A stretch of 64,000 bases of DNA from Actinomycetospora chibensis (GTDB lineage: Bacteria; Actinomycetota; Actinomycetes; Mycobacteriales; Pseudonocardiaceae), in contig NZ_JAQZAM010000013.1 of assembly GCF_028737215.1 (NCBI RefSeq), positions 168,532-232,531 on the forward strand, written 5' to 3'. A model generated the notes under the pieces. That model did not search any database and had not been told where the DNA came from. It worked only from the letters and a program-made list of their open reading frames with translations. A program made the translations under genes and the position numbers. Below, one piece after another: positions 8,269-17,400 of this stretch. The stretch's first letter is position 1, and every line of letters starts with the position of its first letter.

Positions 8269-9224
8269 AGCCGCAGCAGCCGCTCGGCGTTGCCGTGCGC
8301 GATCTTGGCGCGGTCGGCCTCGCTGATCGGGGCGGTGCGCAGGAACTCGGTGGCGACGTCCATCTCCTCGAAGGGGTAGTCGGTGCCGAAGAGGATGTGG
8401 TCGGACCCCAGCGCGAGCAGCGAGCACAGCAGCGGCGCGGCGGAGCAGACGCCGCTGGTCGTGATGTAGAGGTTGTGGCGCAGGTACTCCGACGGGCGCC
8501 CGCGGGCCAGCTCGATGCCGTGGTGGGCATGGAAGTCCCAGCGCGAGTCCAGGCGCCAGAGCACGAACGGCAGGGCCTCGCCCATGTGCCCGAGGAGCAG
8601 CTTCGCCTCGGGGAAGTCGTCGAACACCCCGGAGAAGATCAGCCGCAGGGCGTGCGACGCGGTGTCGGTGCCCCAGCTCCACATCGGGCCGATGAGCTCG
8701 GGGTGGCCGGACAGGACGTCCGCCGCGTCGACGCCGTTGGCCGGGTGCAGGTACAGCGGGACGTCGAGGCCGGCCGCGTACTCCCAGACGACGCGCAGCT
8801 CGGGGTCGTCGAGGTAGCGGCCCTGGGTGTGGGCGTTGACCAGCGCCCCGCGCAGGCCGAGCTGCGTCACCGAGCGCTCGAGCTCCTTCGCCGCGGCCTG
8901 CGGGTCCTGCAGCGGCAGCGCGGCGAAGCCCGCGAACCGTGTCGGGTGGGCCTCGATCGTCGCGGCGAGCAGGTCGTTGACGGCGGTGGCGCGCGAGACC
9001 GCCGTCGCGGCGTCCGGCTCGGCCTGCAGGCCAGGCGAGTTCAGCGAGAGCACCTGCACGTCGAGCCCGGCGGCGTCCATGCGCTCGAGCCGCGCCCCGG
9101 TGAGGTCGAGCAGCCGGCGCGACATCTCCGCCCAGACGTGGGGTTCCGCGATCGTCGCCGTGCCCGCGCCGTACCCGGCGAGCTCCTCGGTGACGAAGTG
9201 CTCTTCCAGCCCGATCGTCCGCAT
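8265..9224 (-). CDS. Amidohydrolase-family decarboxylase, probably gamma-resorcylate decarboxylase
   Basis: 319 aa. It closely follows the gamma-resorcylate (2,6-dihydroxybenzoate) decarboxylase pattern: N-terminal IGLEEHFV metal ligands, LSLNSPGLQA, LPLQDPQAA, LYLHPAN, LLGHMGEALPF with a metal His, and FGTDYPFE with the catalytic Asp. Non-oxidative decarboxylation would give resorcinol for the hydroxylase encoded divergently. Start: ATG at 9224 follows GAGGTCAGG; an upstream in-frame ATG at 9251 would add nine residues. It is the first gene of a three-gene minus-strand operon with dioxygenase and reductase. A related specificity (another hydroxybenzoate) cannot be excluded. Confidence 0.85.
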   Translation of the reverse strand: MRTIGLEEHFVTEELAGYGAGTATIAEPHVWAEMSRRLLDLTGARLERMDAAGLDVQVLSLNSPGLQAEPDAATAVSRATAVNDLLAATIEAHPTRFAGFAALPLQDPQAAAKELERSVTQLGLRGALVNAHTQGRYLDDPELRVVWEYAAGLDVPLYLHPANGVDAADVLSGHPELIGPMWSWGTDTASHALRLIFSGVFDDFPEAKLLLGHMGEALPFVLWRLDSRWDFHAHHGIELARGRPSEYLRHNLYITTSGVCSAAPLLCSLLALGSDHILFGTDYPFEEMDVATEFLRTAPISEADRAKIAHGNAERLLRL

Positions 9225-9241
9225 CCTGACCTCGCTCCTGA

Positions 9242-9279
9242 GATTCACCATCGCGCATTGACTTCCTCAATGATGAATC
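9242..9279. promoter_or_regulatory. Nested inverted repeats in divergent catabolic promoter
   Basis: CATTGA-CTTCC-TCAATG (9256-9272) is a perfect 6-bp inverted repeat with 5-nt spacer. It is flanked by GATTCA (9242-9247) and TGAATC (9274-9279). These lie between the divergent decarboxylase and hydroxylase genes, the right place for the operator of the IclR regulator encoded at 12277-13080. The upstream alternative start of the decarboxylase (9251) would fall inside it, which favours the ATG at 9224. Confidence 0.55.
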
Positions 9280-9319
9280 CTACCGTTCGTCGGTGTCAAA
9301 CCTCACAGGAGGAGCACGC

Positions 9320-10930
9320 ATGATCGAGAGCGCCGGAGACGGAGCGCAGCGGAGCTCGACCCCCGACTCCGAGACCGTGGACGTGGCCGTCGTGGGCTAC
9401 GGGCCCGTGGGGATGGCGACGGCCGCGCTGCTGGGCGCCGCCGGACACCACGTCGTCGCGCTGGAGCGCTACGCCGGGCTCTACAACCTGCCCCGGGCGG
9501 CGATCTTCGACGACGAGACGATGCGGACGCTGGCGCGTCTCGGCGTCGCGCAGGAGCTGGTGCCGACGCTGCACGTGCAGCGGAACTACGAGTGGCGCAA
9601 TGCCGCGGGCGAGCTGCTCATCGAGCACGACTTCGCCGAGACGGGCCGCAGCGGCTGGGCGGAGTGGTACATGATGTACCAGCCCGAGCTGGAGGACGCG
9701 CTCGACCGGCGCGCCCGCGAGGCCGGAGTCGACGTCCGCTTCGACAGCCCGGTCACGGGCCTGGCCGACCACGGCGACCACGTCGAGCTCCGGGTCGGCG
9801 GCCGCGAGCCGCACCGGGTCCGGGCCCGCTGGGTGATCGCCTGCGACGGCGGCAACAGCTTCGTGCGCTCCGCGCTCGGGCTGGCGATGGAGGACTACGG
9901 GTTCTCCGAGCCCTGGATGGTGTGCGACTTCCGCTTCCGCGACGCCGCCGCGGCGCACACCGTGCCCACCGCGCGGCAGGTCGGCGACCCGGCCGGCCCC
10001 ACCTCGATCATCTCGCTCGGTCCGGCGCACCACCGCTTCAGCTACATGCTCGACTCGGTCGAGGACTTCGACGTCGAGCGCGACCCCGAGAAGGTGTGGG
10101 CGCGCACCACCCGCTGGCTCTCCCGCGACGACGCCGAGCTCATCCGCGTCGCCACCTACACGTTCCGCTCCCTGGTCACCGACCGCTGGCGGGTCGGGCG
10201 CGTCCTGCTCGCCGGCGACGCCGCGCACCAGATGCCGCCGTTCCTCGGGCAGGGCATGTGCTCGGGGATCCGCGACGCCCAGAACATCGCGTTCAAGCTC
10301 GACGCCGTCCTGCGGGGCCGGCTCGCCGACGACGTCCTCGACACCTACCAGCAGGAGCGCGAGCCCCACGTCCGTGCGGTGATCGAGAAGGGCATCGAGC
10401 TGGGTCGCCAGCAGACGGTGCGCGACCCGGAGCGGGCCGCCGAGCGCGACCGCGTCCTGCTCGGGCGCCGGGCGGCGAACCAGAAGCCCGACACCATCCG
10501 CTTCCCCGGGCTGCTCGACGGCCTGCTGGCGACGGCGTCGGGTCCCGGGCGCGGGGAGCTCGCGGTGCAGGGCGTCGTCGACGACGGCACGGTGCGCGAC
10601 CGGCTCGACCAGGTCGCGGGGCACGGTGCCCACCTGCTGCTCGACGCCCGCAGCGTCACCCTCGACGAGGACACCGCCGCGACCCTCGCCGCCGCGGGCG
10701 TCCGCGTCGTCGCCCTGCACACGGACCCGCGACCCGGGGCCGTCGTGGACGGCCTCCTGGACACCGACGGCACCCACCTGGCCTGGCTCGCGTCCCTCGG
10801 TGCCGTCGCGGCCGCCGTCCGTCCCGATTTCTACGTCTTCGGCACCGCGACCGACGCCGACACGACGGACGCGCTGGCCCGCGAGCTCGTCGCGGCGCTC
10901 GGCGCGCCCAGCCCGGCCCTCCAGCACTGA
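9320..10930 (+). CDS. FAD-dependent aromatic hydroxylase, MhpA-like (probable resorcinol hydroxylase)
   Basis: 536 aa. Group A flavoprotein: VVGYGPVGMATAALLG near residue 25, IACDGGNSFVR near 176, and LAGDAAHQMPPFLGQGM near 300, a motif typical of MhpA and pentachlorophenol/phenol monooxygenases, followed by a thioredoxin-fold C-terminal domain. Between a decarboxylase giving resorcinol and a dioxygenase using hydroxyquinol, it most likely hydroxylates resorcinol to hydroxyquinol, like the single-component enzyme of Corynebacterium glutamicum; this is context-based. The ATG at 9320 follows AGGAGGAG; a GTG at 9293 is in frame but lacks a site. It is co-oriented with the MFS gene 55 bp downstream. 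Confidence 0.88.
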   Translation: MIESAGDGAQRSSTPDSETVDVAVVGYGPVGMATAALLGAAGHHVVALERYAGLYNLPRAAIFDDETMRTLARLGVAQELVPTLHVQRNYEWRNAAGELLIEHDFAETGRSGWAEWYMMYQPELEDALDRRAREAGVDVRFDSPVTGLADHGDHVELRVGGREPHRVRARWVIACDGGNSFVRSALGLAMEDYGFSEPWMVCDFRFRDAAAAHTVPTARQVGDPAGPTSIISLGPAHHRFSYMLDSVEDFDVERDPEKVWARTTRWLSRDDAELIRVATYTFRSLVTDRWRVGRVLLAGDAAHQMPPFLGQGMCSGIRDAQNIAFKLDAVLRGRLADDVLDTYQQEREPHVRAVIEKGIELGRQQTVRDPERAAERDRVLLGRRAANQKPDTIRFPGLLDGLLATASGPGRGELAVQGVVDDGTVRDRLDQVAGHGAHLLLDARSVTLDEDTAATLAAAGVRVVALHTDPRPGAVVDGLLDTDGTHLAWLASLGAVAAAVRPDFYVFGTATDADTTDALARELVAALGAPSPALQH

Positions 10931-10985
10931 CCGGCAAGCACTGACCAGCCCGCAGCCACCCTCGCCGACGACGCCAGGAGCCCCG

Positions 10986-12230
10986 ATGACTCTCCCTCCG
11001 GACCCACCCGCACGCGCCACCGAGCGCCTCGTCCTGGTCCTCTCGGCCGGCTTCGCCGCGCTCGAGGGCTACGACCTCGCCTGCTACGGCGTCACCGTCC
11101 CGTCCCTGCTCGCCGACCGCGGCTTCGGCGCGGACAAGGCCGCCGCCGGCACCGTCGGCTCGCTGGTGGCCATCGGGATGCTGCTCGGTGCCGCGATCTG
11201 CGCGGCCACCATCCGCCGGGCCGGCAGCCGGCGGCTGCTGATCGGCGGCGCGGGCCTGTTCTCCCTCGGCATGCTCGTGTGCGCGATCGCGCCGACCTTC
11301 GCCCTGTTCGGGGCCGCCCGCCTCGCCGTCGGCGTCGGGCTGGGCATCGTGCTGCCGACGGTGACGGCCTATGTCGCCGACCTCTCCGCGCCGGAACGCC
11401 GAGCTCGCAACGTCGGCATCATGATGTCCGGCTACGCCGCCGGCGCCCTGCTCGCCCCGCTGCTGGGCGCCGCCCTGCTCACCGGCGGGAGCTGGCGCTG
11501 GATCTACGTCATCGGCGCGGCCCCGGCGATCGTGCTGCTCCCGCTCGCGATCCGGATGCTCCCCGAGAGCCCGGTGCACGAGGAGTCGGGCGGCACCTCA
11601 CGCGGCGACCTCCTGGGCCTGCGCCCGCTGCTCGCCCCCGGGGTGCGCGGCGCGACGCTGCTGTTCTGGGCGATGTCGTTCTGCGGCCTGCTGCTCGTGT
11701 TCGGCATCAGCACCTGGCTCCCGACGATCATGCAGACCGCCGGCTACTCGCTCGGCTCCTCGCTGCTGCAGACCGCGGCTCTGTGGGTCGGCGCCGGTGT
11801 GGGCATGGTCCTCGGCGGACGGATCGCCGACCGCGTCGGCATCAAGCCCGTCGTGGCCGTCGCGTTCCTCGCCGGCGCCGCGAGCCTGCTGGTGATGAGT
11901 GCCCGTCCCGCGCTCGGGGTCCTGTTCCTGCTCATGTTCATCGGCGGCCTCGGACTCATCGGCTCGCAGGTGCTCACCAACGCCTACATCGTCGGCCACC
12001 ACCCGCCGGAGCTGCGCGGCCGTGCGATCGGCTGGGCGCTGTCGATCGGGCGCCTCGGCGCGATCGCCGGCCCGCTGGTGGGCGCGGCGATCCTGTCCTC
12101 CGGGCTCGGCGTGGCGTGGAACTTCTACCTGTTCGCCGTCCCCGGGATCGTCGGGGCGCTGCTGGCGGTGGCGGTCCCGGCGATCCGGTCCCGCTCGGTG
12201 ACGTCCGAGACGGCGCGGGTCACGGCGTGA
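10986..12230 (+). CDS. MFS transporter, aromatic acid:H+ symporter type
   Basis: 414 aa with about 12 hydrophobic segments in the inner membrane. The first helix carries GYDLACYG, close to the DGYDL signature of the AAHS family (PcaK, BenK), and the loop between helices 2 and 3 is replaced by IRRAGSRRLL. It probably imports the aromatic acid (gamma-resorcylate or relative) degraded by the flanking genes. The start ATG follows CCAGGAG. It is the second gene of the plus-strand arm, downstream of the hydroxylase. Confidence 0.85.
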   Translation: MTLPPDPPARATERLVLVLSAGFAALEGYDLACYGVTVPSLLADRGFGADKAAAGTVGSLVAIGMLLGAAICAATIRRAGSRRLLIGGAGLFSLGMLVCAIAPTFALFGAARLAVGVGLGIVLPTVTAYVADLSAPERRARNVGIMMSGYAAGALLAPLLGAALLTGGSWRWIYVIGAAPAIVLLPLAIRMLPESPVHEESGGTSRGDLLGLRPLLAPGVRGATLLFWAMSFCGLLLVFGISTWLPTIMQTAGYSLGSSLLQTAALWVGAGVGMVLGGRIADRVGIKPVVAVAFLAGAASLLVMSARPALGVLFLLMFIGGLGLIGSQVLTNAYIVGHHPPELRGRAIGWALSIGRLGAIAGPLVGAAILSSGLGVAWNFYLFAVPGIVGALLAVAVPAIRSRSVTSETARVTA

Positions 12231-12263
12231 CGATCGTGGCCCGGGTGATGACGGGGCCGTGAC

Positions 12264-12269
12264 TACGCT
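12264..12269 (+). promoter_or_regulatory. -10 box for leaderless iclR transcript
   Basis: TACGCT fits TANNNT and ends 7 nt before the GTG at 12277, the spacing expected when transcription starts at the start codon. No clear -35 was seen. This supports the 12277 start and independent expression of the regulator. Confidence 0.4.
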
Positions 12270-12276
12270 CCCCGGC

Positions 12277-13080
12277 GTGGCCCCCGCCGGCGCGCAGGAC
12301 GACGACCCCGAACCGCAGAGCGCGTCGGGCGCCTCCCGTCAGGGCATCCAGTCGGTCGAGATCGCGATGACGGTGCTGGACGCCCTCGAGCGCGGCGGCG
12401 GGCCGATGAGCCTCACGCAGATCGCCCACGCCAGCGGGATGGGCGCCAGCAAGGCGCACCGCTACCTCGTGAGCCTGGGGCGTGCGGGGATGGTGGCGCA
12501 GTCGCGCAGCTCCGGGCTCTACGACATGGGTCCGGCGCTGCGCCGCCTCGGCGCCGAGTCGCTGCGGCGCATGGACGAGGTCGGGCTGGTCTCGCAGTAC
12601 ATCCCGGGCCTGCGCGACCGCACGGGCCACGCGGTCAACCTCGCGGTGTGGGGCGACCACGGGCCCGTGATCGTGCGCTGGGACTACGGCGCCTACGCGC
12701 TCCCGATCACCGTGCGCGTGGGCGCGACGATGCCGATGCTGACGTCGTCGGTGGGCCGGGTCTACCTCGCCCACCTGCCCCGCTCGCTCACCGAGCCCGT
12801 CCTGCGCGCCCAGGAGGCCGACACCGGCGCCGGCTCGACGTGCGAGGTCGACGCCGTCGTCGAGGAGGTCCGGCGCCTGGGCTACGCCCGGACGTCGGGC
12901 GGCGTCATCCCCGGCATCGCCTCGGTGGCCGCGCCGGTGCTCACCACCGGCGATTCCCTCCCGCTCGTGGTCGCCCTGGCCCTGCCCGAGCGCGCGGCGT
13001 CGGAGCACGTCCTGCGCGACGTGACCGCGGCGCTGCTCGAGGCCACCGCCGCCATGTCCGCGGAGCTCGGCGTGGCCTGA
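12277..13080 (+). CDS. IclR-family transcriptional regulator
   Basis: 267 aa. The N-terminal winged helix has SVEIAMTVLDALERGGGPMS and TQIAHASGMGASKAHRYLVSL; the C-terminal GAF-like effector domain runs from about residue 90 and contains GATMPMLTSSVGRVYLAHLP and a GGVIPGIASVAAPV segment typical of IclR. It probably senses a pathway compound and controls the divergent promoter at 9225-9319. Start: GTG at 12277 sits 7 nt after a TANNNT box, suggesting a leaderless message; GTG at 12259 would extend it by six residues. It lies 46 bp after the transporter gene. Confidence 0.88.
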   Translation: MAPAGAQDDDPEPQSASGASRQGIQSVEIAMTVLDALERGGGPMSLTQIAHASGMGASKAHRYLVSLGRAGMVAQSRSSGLYDMGPALRRLGAESLRRMDEVGLVSQYIPGLRDRTGHAVNLAVWGDHGPVIVRWDYGAYALPITVRVGATMPMLTSSVGRVYLAHLPRSLTEPVLRAQEADTGAGSTCEVDAVVEEVRRLGYARTSGGVIPGIASVAAPVLTTGDSLPLVVALALPERAASEHVLRDVTAALLEATAAMSAELGVA

Positions 13081-13180
13081 GCACTTCGTGCTCCGCGCAA
13101 ATGGGCGGCCCCGACCCGATCTCGCGGCTAGCGTCCCTCCCCGTCCGACGGCACCCGCGCCGCGGAGAGGAGGCAACACG

Positions 13181-14347
13181 ATGCAGAAGATCCGCGAGCG
13201 TCTGGTCAACTGGGCGTCGATCCTCGACGCGCGCACGCGCGAGCAGGCCGAGCGGACCGCGGCGATGCCGTTCATCCACCCCCACGTCGCACTCATGCCC
13301 GACGCGCACCTCGGCCGGGGCGCGACCGTCGGCTCGGTGATCCCGACCCTGCGGGCGATCATGCCGGCGGCCGTGGGCGTGGACATCGGCTGCGGGATGG
13401 CGGCCGTCCGGACCCAGTTCGACGTCGGGGAGCTGCGGGCGCAGGGGTCGCTCGCGCCGCTGCGGGAGTCGATCGAGCGGGCGATCCCGCTCGGGGCCGG
13501 GCACCACAACCGGAAGGTCGTGGCGACCTCCGTGCCGCGGGTCGAGGAGCTCACGAACCTCGCCGAGGAGGCCGGGTTCGACCCGTCGCGGGACAAGAAG
13601 GGGTGGGAGGCGCAGCTCGGCACGCTGGGCAGCGGCAACCACTTCATCGAGGTCACCGTCGACGAGGCCGACCGGGTGTGGCTGTTCCTGCACTCCGGGT
13701 CCCGGGGCGTGGGCAACAAGATCGCCCAGCGGCACACGGCCGTGGCGCGCGAGGCCTGCGCCGGCGTCGACCTGCCCGACCCGGACCTCGCCTACCTCAC
13801 GGAGGACACCGAGGAGTTCTGGGCCTACATCCGCGAGCTGCGGTGGGCCCAGCACTACGCGCTGCTCAATCGCGAGGAGATGATGGACCGGGTCGTGCGG
13901 CAGACCTCGGAGTTCGTCGGCACCGAGGTGGTGGAGCAGGAGCGGATCTCCTGTCACCACAACTACACCGAGTCCGAGGAGCACTTCGGCGAGCAGGTCT
14001 GGGTCTCCCGGAAGGGCGCCATCGATGCCTCGGCCGGTCGGGCCGGCCTGATCCCGGGGTCGATGGGCACCGCGTCGTACGTGGTGGCCGGCAAGGGCGA
14101 GCCCGCGTCGCTGCACAGCTCGCCCCACGGGGCGGGCCGGGCGTACTCGCGGACCGCGGCCCGGAAGACCTTCACGCACGACCAGCTGCGGGAGGCCATG
14201 GCCGGGATCGAGTTCCGGGACGCCGAGGCGTTCCTCGACGAGATCCCCGCGGCGTACAAGGACGTCGACGTGGTCATGGCCGACGCCGCCGACCTCGTCG
14301 AGGTCCGGCACACCCTGCGGCAGATCGTGAACGTCAAGGGCTCCTAG
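13181..14347 (+). CDS. rtcB: RNA-splicing ligase RtcB
   Basis: 388 aa. Joins RNA 2',3'-cyclic phosphate ends to 5'-OH ends using GTP and Mn2+. Visible signature elements are PDAHLGRGATVGSVIPT, the metal Cys in GVDIGCGMAA, GTLGSGNHFIEV, the HSGSRGVG loop and HGAGRAYSRTAAR, which matches the guanylylated His region. This is the shorter form found in many actinobacteria; function is probably RNA repair. A GGAGAGGAGG ribosome site lies 7 nt before the ATG. No rtcA or rtcR is adjacent. It ends at a large hairpin convergent with the CYP102 operon. Confidence 0.93.
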   Translation: MQKIRERLVNWASILDARTREQAERTAAMPFIHPHVALMPDAHLGRGATVGSVIPTLRAIMPAAVGVDIGCGMAAVRTQFDVGELRAQGSLAPLRESIERAIPLGAGHHNRKVVATSVPRVEELTNLAEEAGFDPSRDKKGWEAQLGTLGSGNHFIEVTVDEADRVWLFLHSGSRGVGNKIAQRHTAVAREACAGVDLPDPDLAYLTEDTEEFWAYIRELRWAQHYALLNREEMMDRVVRQTSEFVGTEVVEQERISCHHNYTESEEHFGEQVWVSRKGAIDASAGRAGLIPGSMGTASYVVAGKGEPASLHSSPHGAGRAYSRTAARKTFTHDQLREAMAGIEFRDAEAFLDEIPAAYKDVDVVMADAADLVEVRHTLRQIVNVKGS

Positions 14348-14382
14348 GACGCGAGCTGGCCCGTCCGGCCGGACCTCCGACA

Positions 14383-14433
14383 GAACGAACGGCGCTGTCG
14401 TTGCATCGCAAGCAGCGAAAGCGCCGTTCGTTC
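14383..14433. terminator. Bidirectional hairpin between rtcB and CYP102 gene
   Basis: Arms 14383-14396 and 14420-14433 (GAACGAACGGCGCT and complement) form 14 bp, continue after one mismatch with 7 more pairs (one G-T), and close on a 7-nt loop. There is no T tract, as usual in high-GC actinobacteria. It serves both converging transcripts. Confidence 0.7.
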
Positions 14434-14465
14434 GTCCGGGGCGGGCCCGCCGTGGCACCCCGCGC

Positions 14466-17400
14466 CTACACCACCGCGGTCTCGCCCCAGATGTCCTCGA
14501 GGTACCGGCCCGACGCCCGCAGGCCCGCGAGCCAGGCCTCGCCGTCGGCCTCGCCCGCGCCGGTCTTCGCGCGGAACACCGCGACCAGGGCCGCGCGCAC
14601 CCCCGGCGCCATGGTCGAGGCGTTGCCGCACACGTAGACGACGGCGTCGGACTGCATCGCCGCCCACACCTCGTCGGCCGCGCCCTCGAGTGCGTGCTGG
14701 ACGTAGCGGTACGGCGAGCCCGGCACCCGCGAGTACGCCGGGAACAGCGTGGCCACGCCCGCCTTCTCGTAGGCCGCGAGCTCGTCGGCGTAGAGCAGAT
14801 CGTCCTCGGGGTCGCGGCAGCCGAGGAACAGCAGCGAGCGTGCGATCGGGACGCCGCGCGCCCGGAGCGATTCGCGCTCCTGGAGGAACCCGCGGAACGG
14901 GGCCATCCCCGTCCCCGCGCCCACCATGATCATCGGGACGTGCGGGTTCTCCGGGGGCCGGAAGCTGATGCTCGGCGAGCGGACGAACGTGAACACCGTG
15001 CCGCCCTCGGGGACGTCACCCAGGTGCCCGGAGCACACGCCCCGGAATGTCACGCCGTCGCCCGCCCGCGCCGGGCCCTCGAGCACCCCGACGGTCAGCG
15101 CGACCTCCGACGACGTCTGGGGCGCCGACGAGATCGAGTAGAACCGCGGGCGCAGCGGGGGCAGCAGGTCGAGGAACGTCGCGAACGGCAGGTCGCACTC
15201 CGGGTGGGCCTCGAGCAGCTCGAGCAGCGTGCGCCGGGGCTTGGCGATCTGCTCCCGGTAGCGCGCCTTCGCGTCGTCGTCGCTCGCCGCCAGGCCCGCG
15301 AGCTCGTCGCGCGCCGGGCCCTCGGGCATCGCCGCTGCCATCGCCGTGAGGCCCGCGCGGCTCGCCACGTCCTGCAGCTCGACGCAGCCCGCGAGGATGC
15401 CGAGCAGCGGGTAGGGCTCGCCGACGGGGAGGTGGGTCGGCGCGCTGCCGGACGCCGTGACGGTGACGAACTGGCCCCCGTCGAGCCCGAAGCGGGTGAT
15501 GACGCGGTTGACCAGCCCCATCGGGTTGCGGGGCAGCACCCCGAGGTGGTCGCCGGTCGCGTAGGTGGCACCGGCGGGCAGCGCGATCTCGAGGTGGCGC
15601 ACCGAGCGGCCGCCCGGCGTGCCGGCGCGGGCCGTGAGCTCGCGGTTCACCCGCACCGTGGCCGCCTGCGCGCGATAGGACTGCAGGACGGGGCTCGCGG
15701 TGCGCCGCTGCTCGAGCGTCACGGACAGCCGCGGTCCGCCGTCGGCCGTCGCCGTCGTCGAGGCGTCCAGGCCCAGGGCGGCACCGAGGCCGTCCCACAG
15801 CCCGGCGTACCAGTCCTCGAACTGCGCGTCGAAGTCGCCGCGGGCGTCACCCTCGCCGCGCGGGTACACGCGGGTCGCGCCGCGGGCCTCGAGCCCGCGG
15901 TCGACGCGCATGGGCACGGCCTGGTACGTCGCGGCCCAGTCGCGGTTGCCGCACCCGAAGACCGTGTACTTCACGCCTGCGGCCGACGACGCCGCTCCGT
16001 CCAGCCAGGCGCAGAACTTCCCCGCGTTGTCCGGCGGCTCCCCGTTGTACGACGAGGTCACGACGACCACCGCACCGTCGGTCGGCAGCTCGCCCACGGC
16101 CTCGTCCAGCGCGGCGGTACGTGCGGTGTAGCCGCGGTCGCTCGCGTCGCGGGCGATGCGGGTGGCGAGGTCCTCGGCGGCGCCCAGGTTCGAGCCGAAC
16201 AGCACGAGCAGCGGGGTGCCGTGACGATCCGGGGAGGCGACCGGGAGGGACGCCGCCCGCGGCTCGGGGATGCTGACGACGGGCCGCTCTGCCGACCCCC
16301 ACGTCCGGCCCACCCGGGGCCGCACGGTGATCGTGAGCCCGTCGGGCTTGATGGTCAGCGACTCCTTGATCTTCAGCTGGTAGTTCGCGTGGTCGACGAG
16401 CTCGAAGCGCTGGAGGACCATGCCGAGCACGAGGACCGCTTCCTGCAGCGCGAACTGCCGCCCGATGCACGCCCGCTGGCCCGAGCCGAACGGCCGGTAG
16501 GCGTTGGGCGGCAGCGCGTCGAGGCGCTCCGGGGCCATGTGGTCGGGGTTGAACTCCCGCGCGTCGGTGCCCCAGACCTCCGGCAACCGGTGCAGCATCG
16601 GGGTCAGGGCGACGATCCCCGTGCCCGGGTCGAACGGGCCGTACCCGCCGACGGTCTCACCCGGGGTCCTCGCCTGGCGCGTGAACGCGGGCGCGGTCGG
16701 CCAGAGCCGCAACGTCTCGTCGAGGATCTGGCGCACGTAGCCGAGCCGGCCGATCTGCGCCACGGTCGGCGCGGCGCTGGGGTCGGTGCCCAGCACGCGG
16801 TCGACCTCCTCCTGGGCGCGCGCCACGACATCGGGGTTCTTGAGCAGGAAGGCGATCGCGAACGAGAGGAGCCCGCTCGTCGTCTCGTGGCCGGCGATCA
16901 GGAAGGTGCCGCACTGCGCCACGATGTTGTGGTCGGGCAGCGTGTTCCCCTGCTTGTCGGTGCCGACCAGCATGTGTCCGAGCAGGTCGGTGCCCGGATC
17001 GCCGGAGGCGCGCCGCTCCTTGACGATCGTGTCGATCGTGTCGTCCATGTACTTCGCGTTCGCCAGGAACCGCTGCTGGGCGCCCCGACGGACCTTGACC
17101 TGGATCGGGAGCATCTGCTGGCGCTTGAGGCTCTCGGAGAGCGACTCCATCATCGCCTCGACGAACGGGTGCTGGGTGTCGCGGTAGAAGGAGTTGAAGC
17201 GGTAGCCGAAGCCGCACAGCGCGATGGTGTCGAGCGTCAGACGGGTCATGTCGCCCGCGACGTCGATCGGCTCGCCGGGGTTGAGCCGCTCCCACTTGAG
17301 CATCAGCTGCTGGGCGATATCGACCATCGGGTCGAGGTAGCCCTTCATCGCCCAGGTCGAGAAACTCGGCAGCAGGATGTCGTGCGCGGACTTCCACAGC

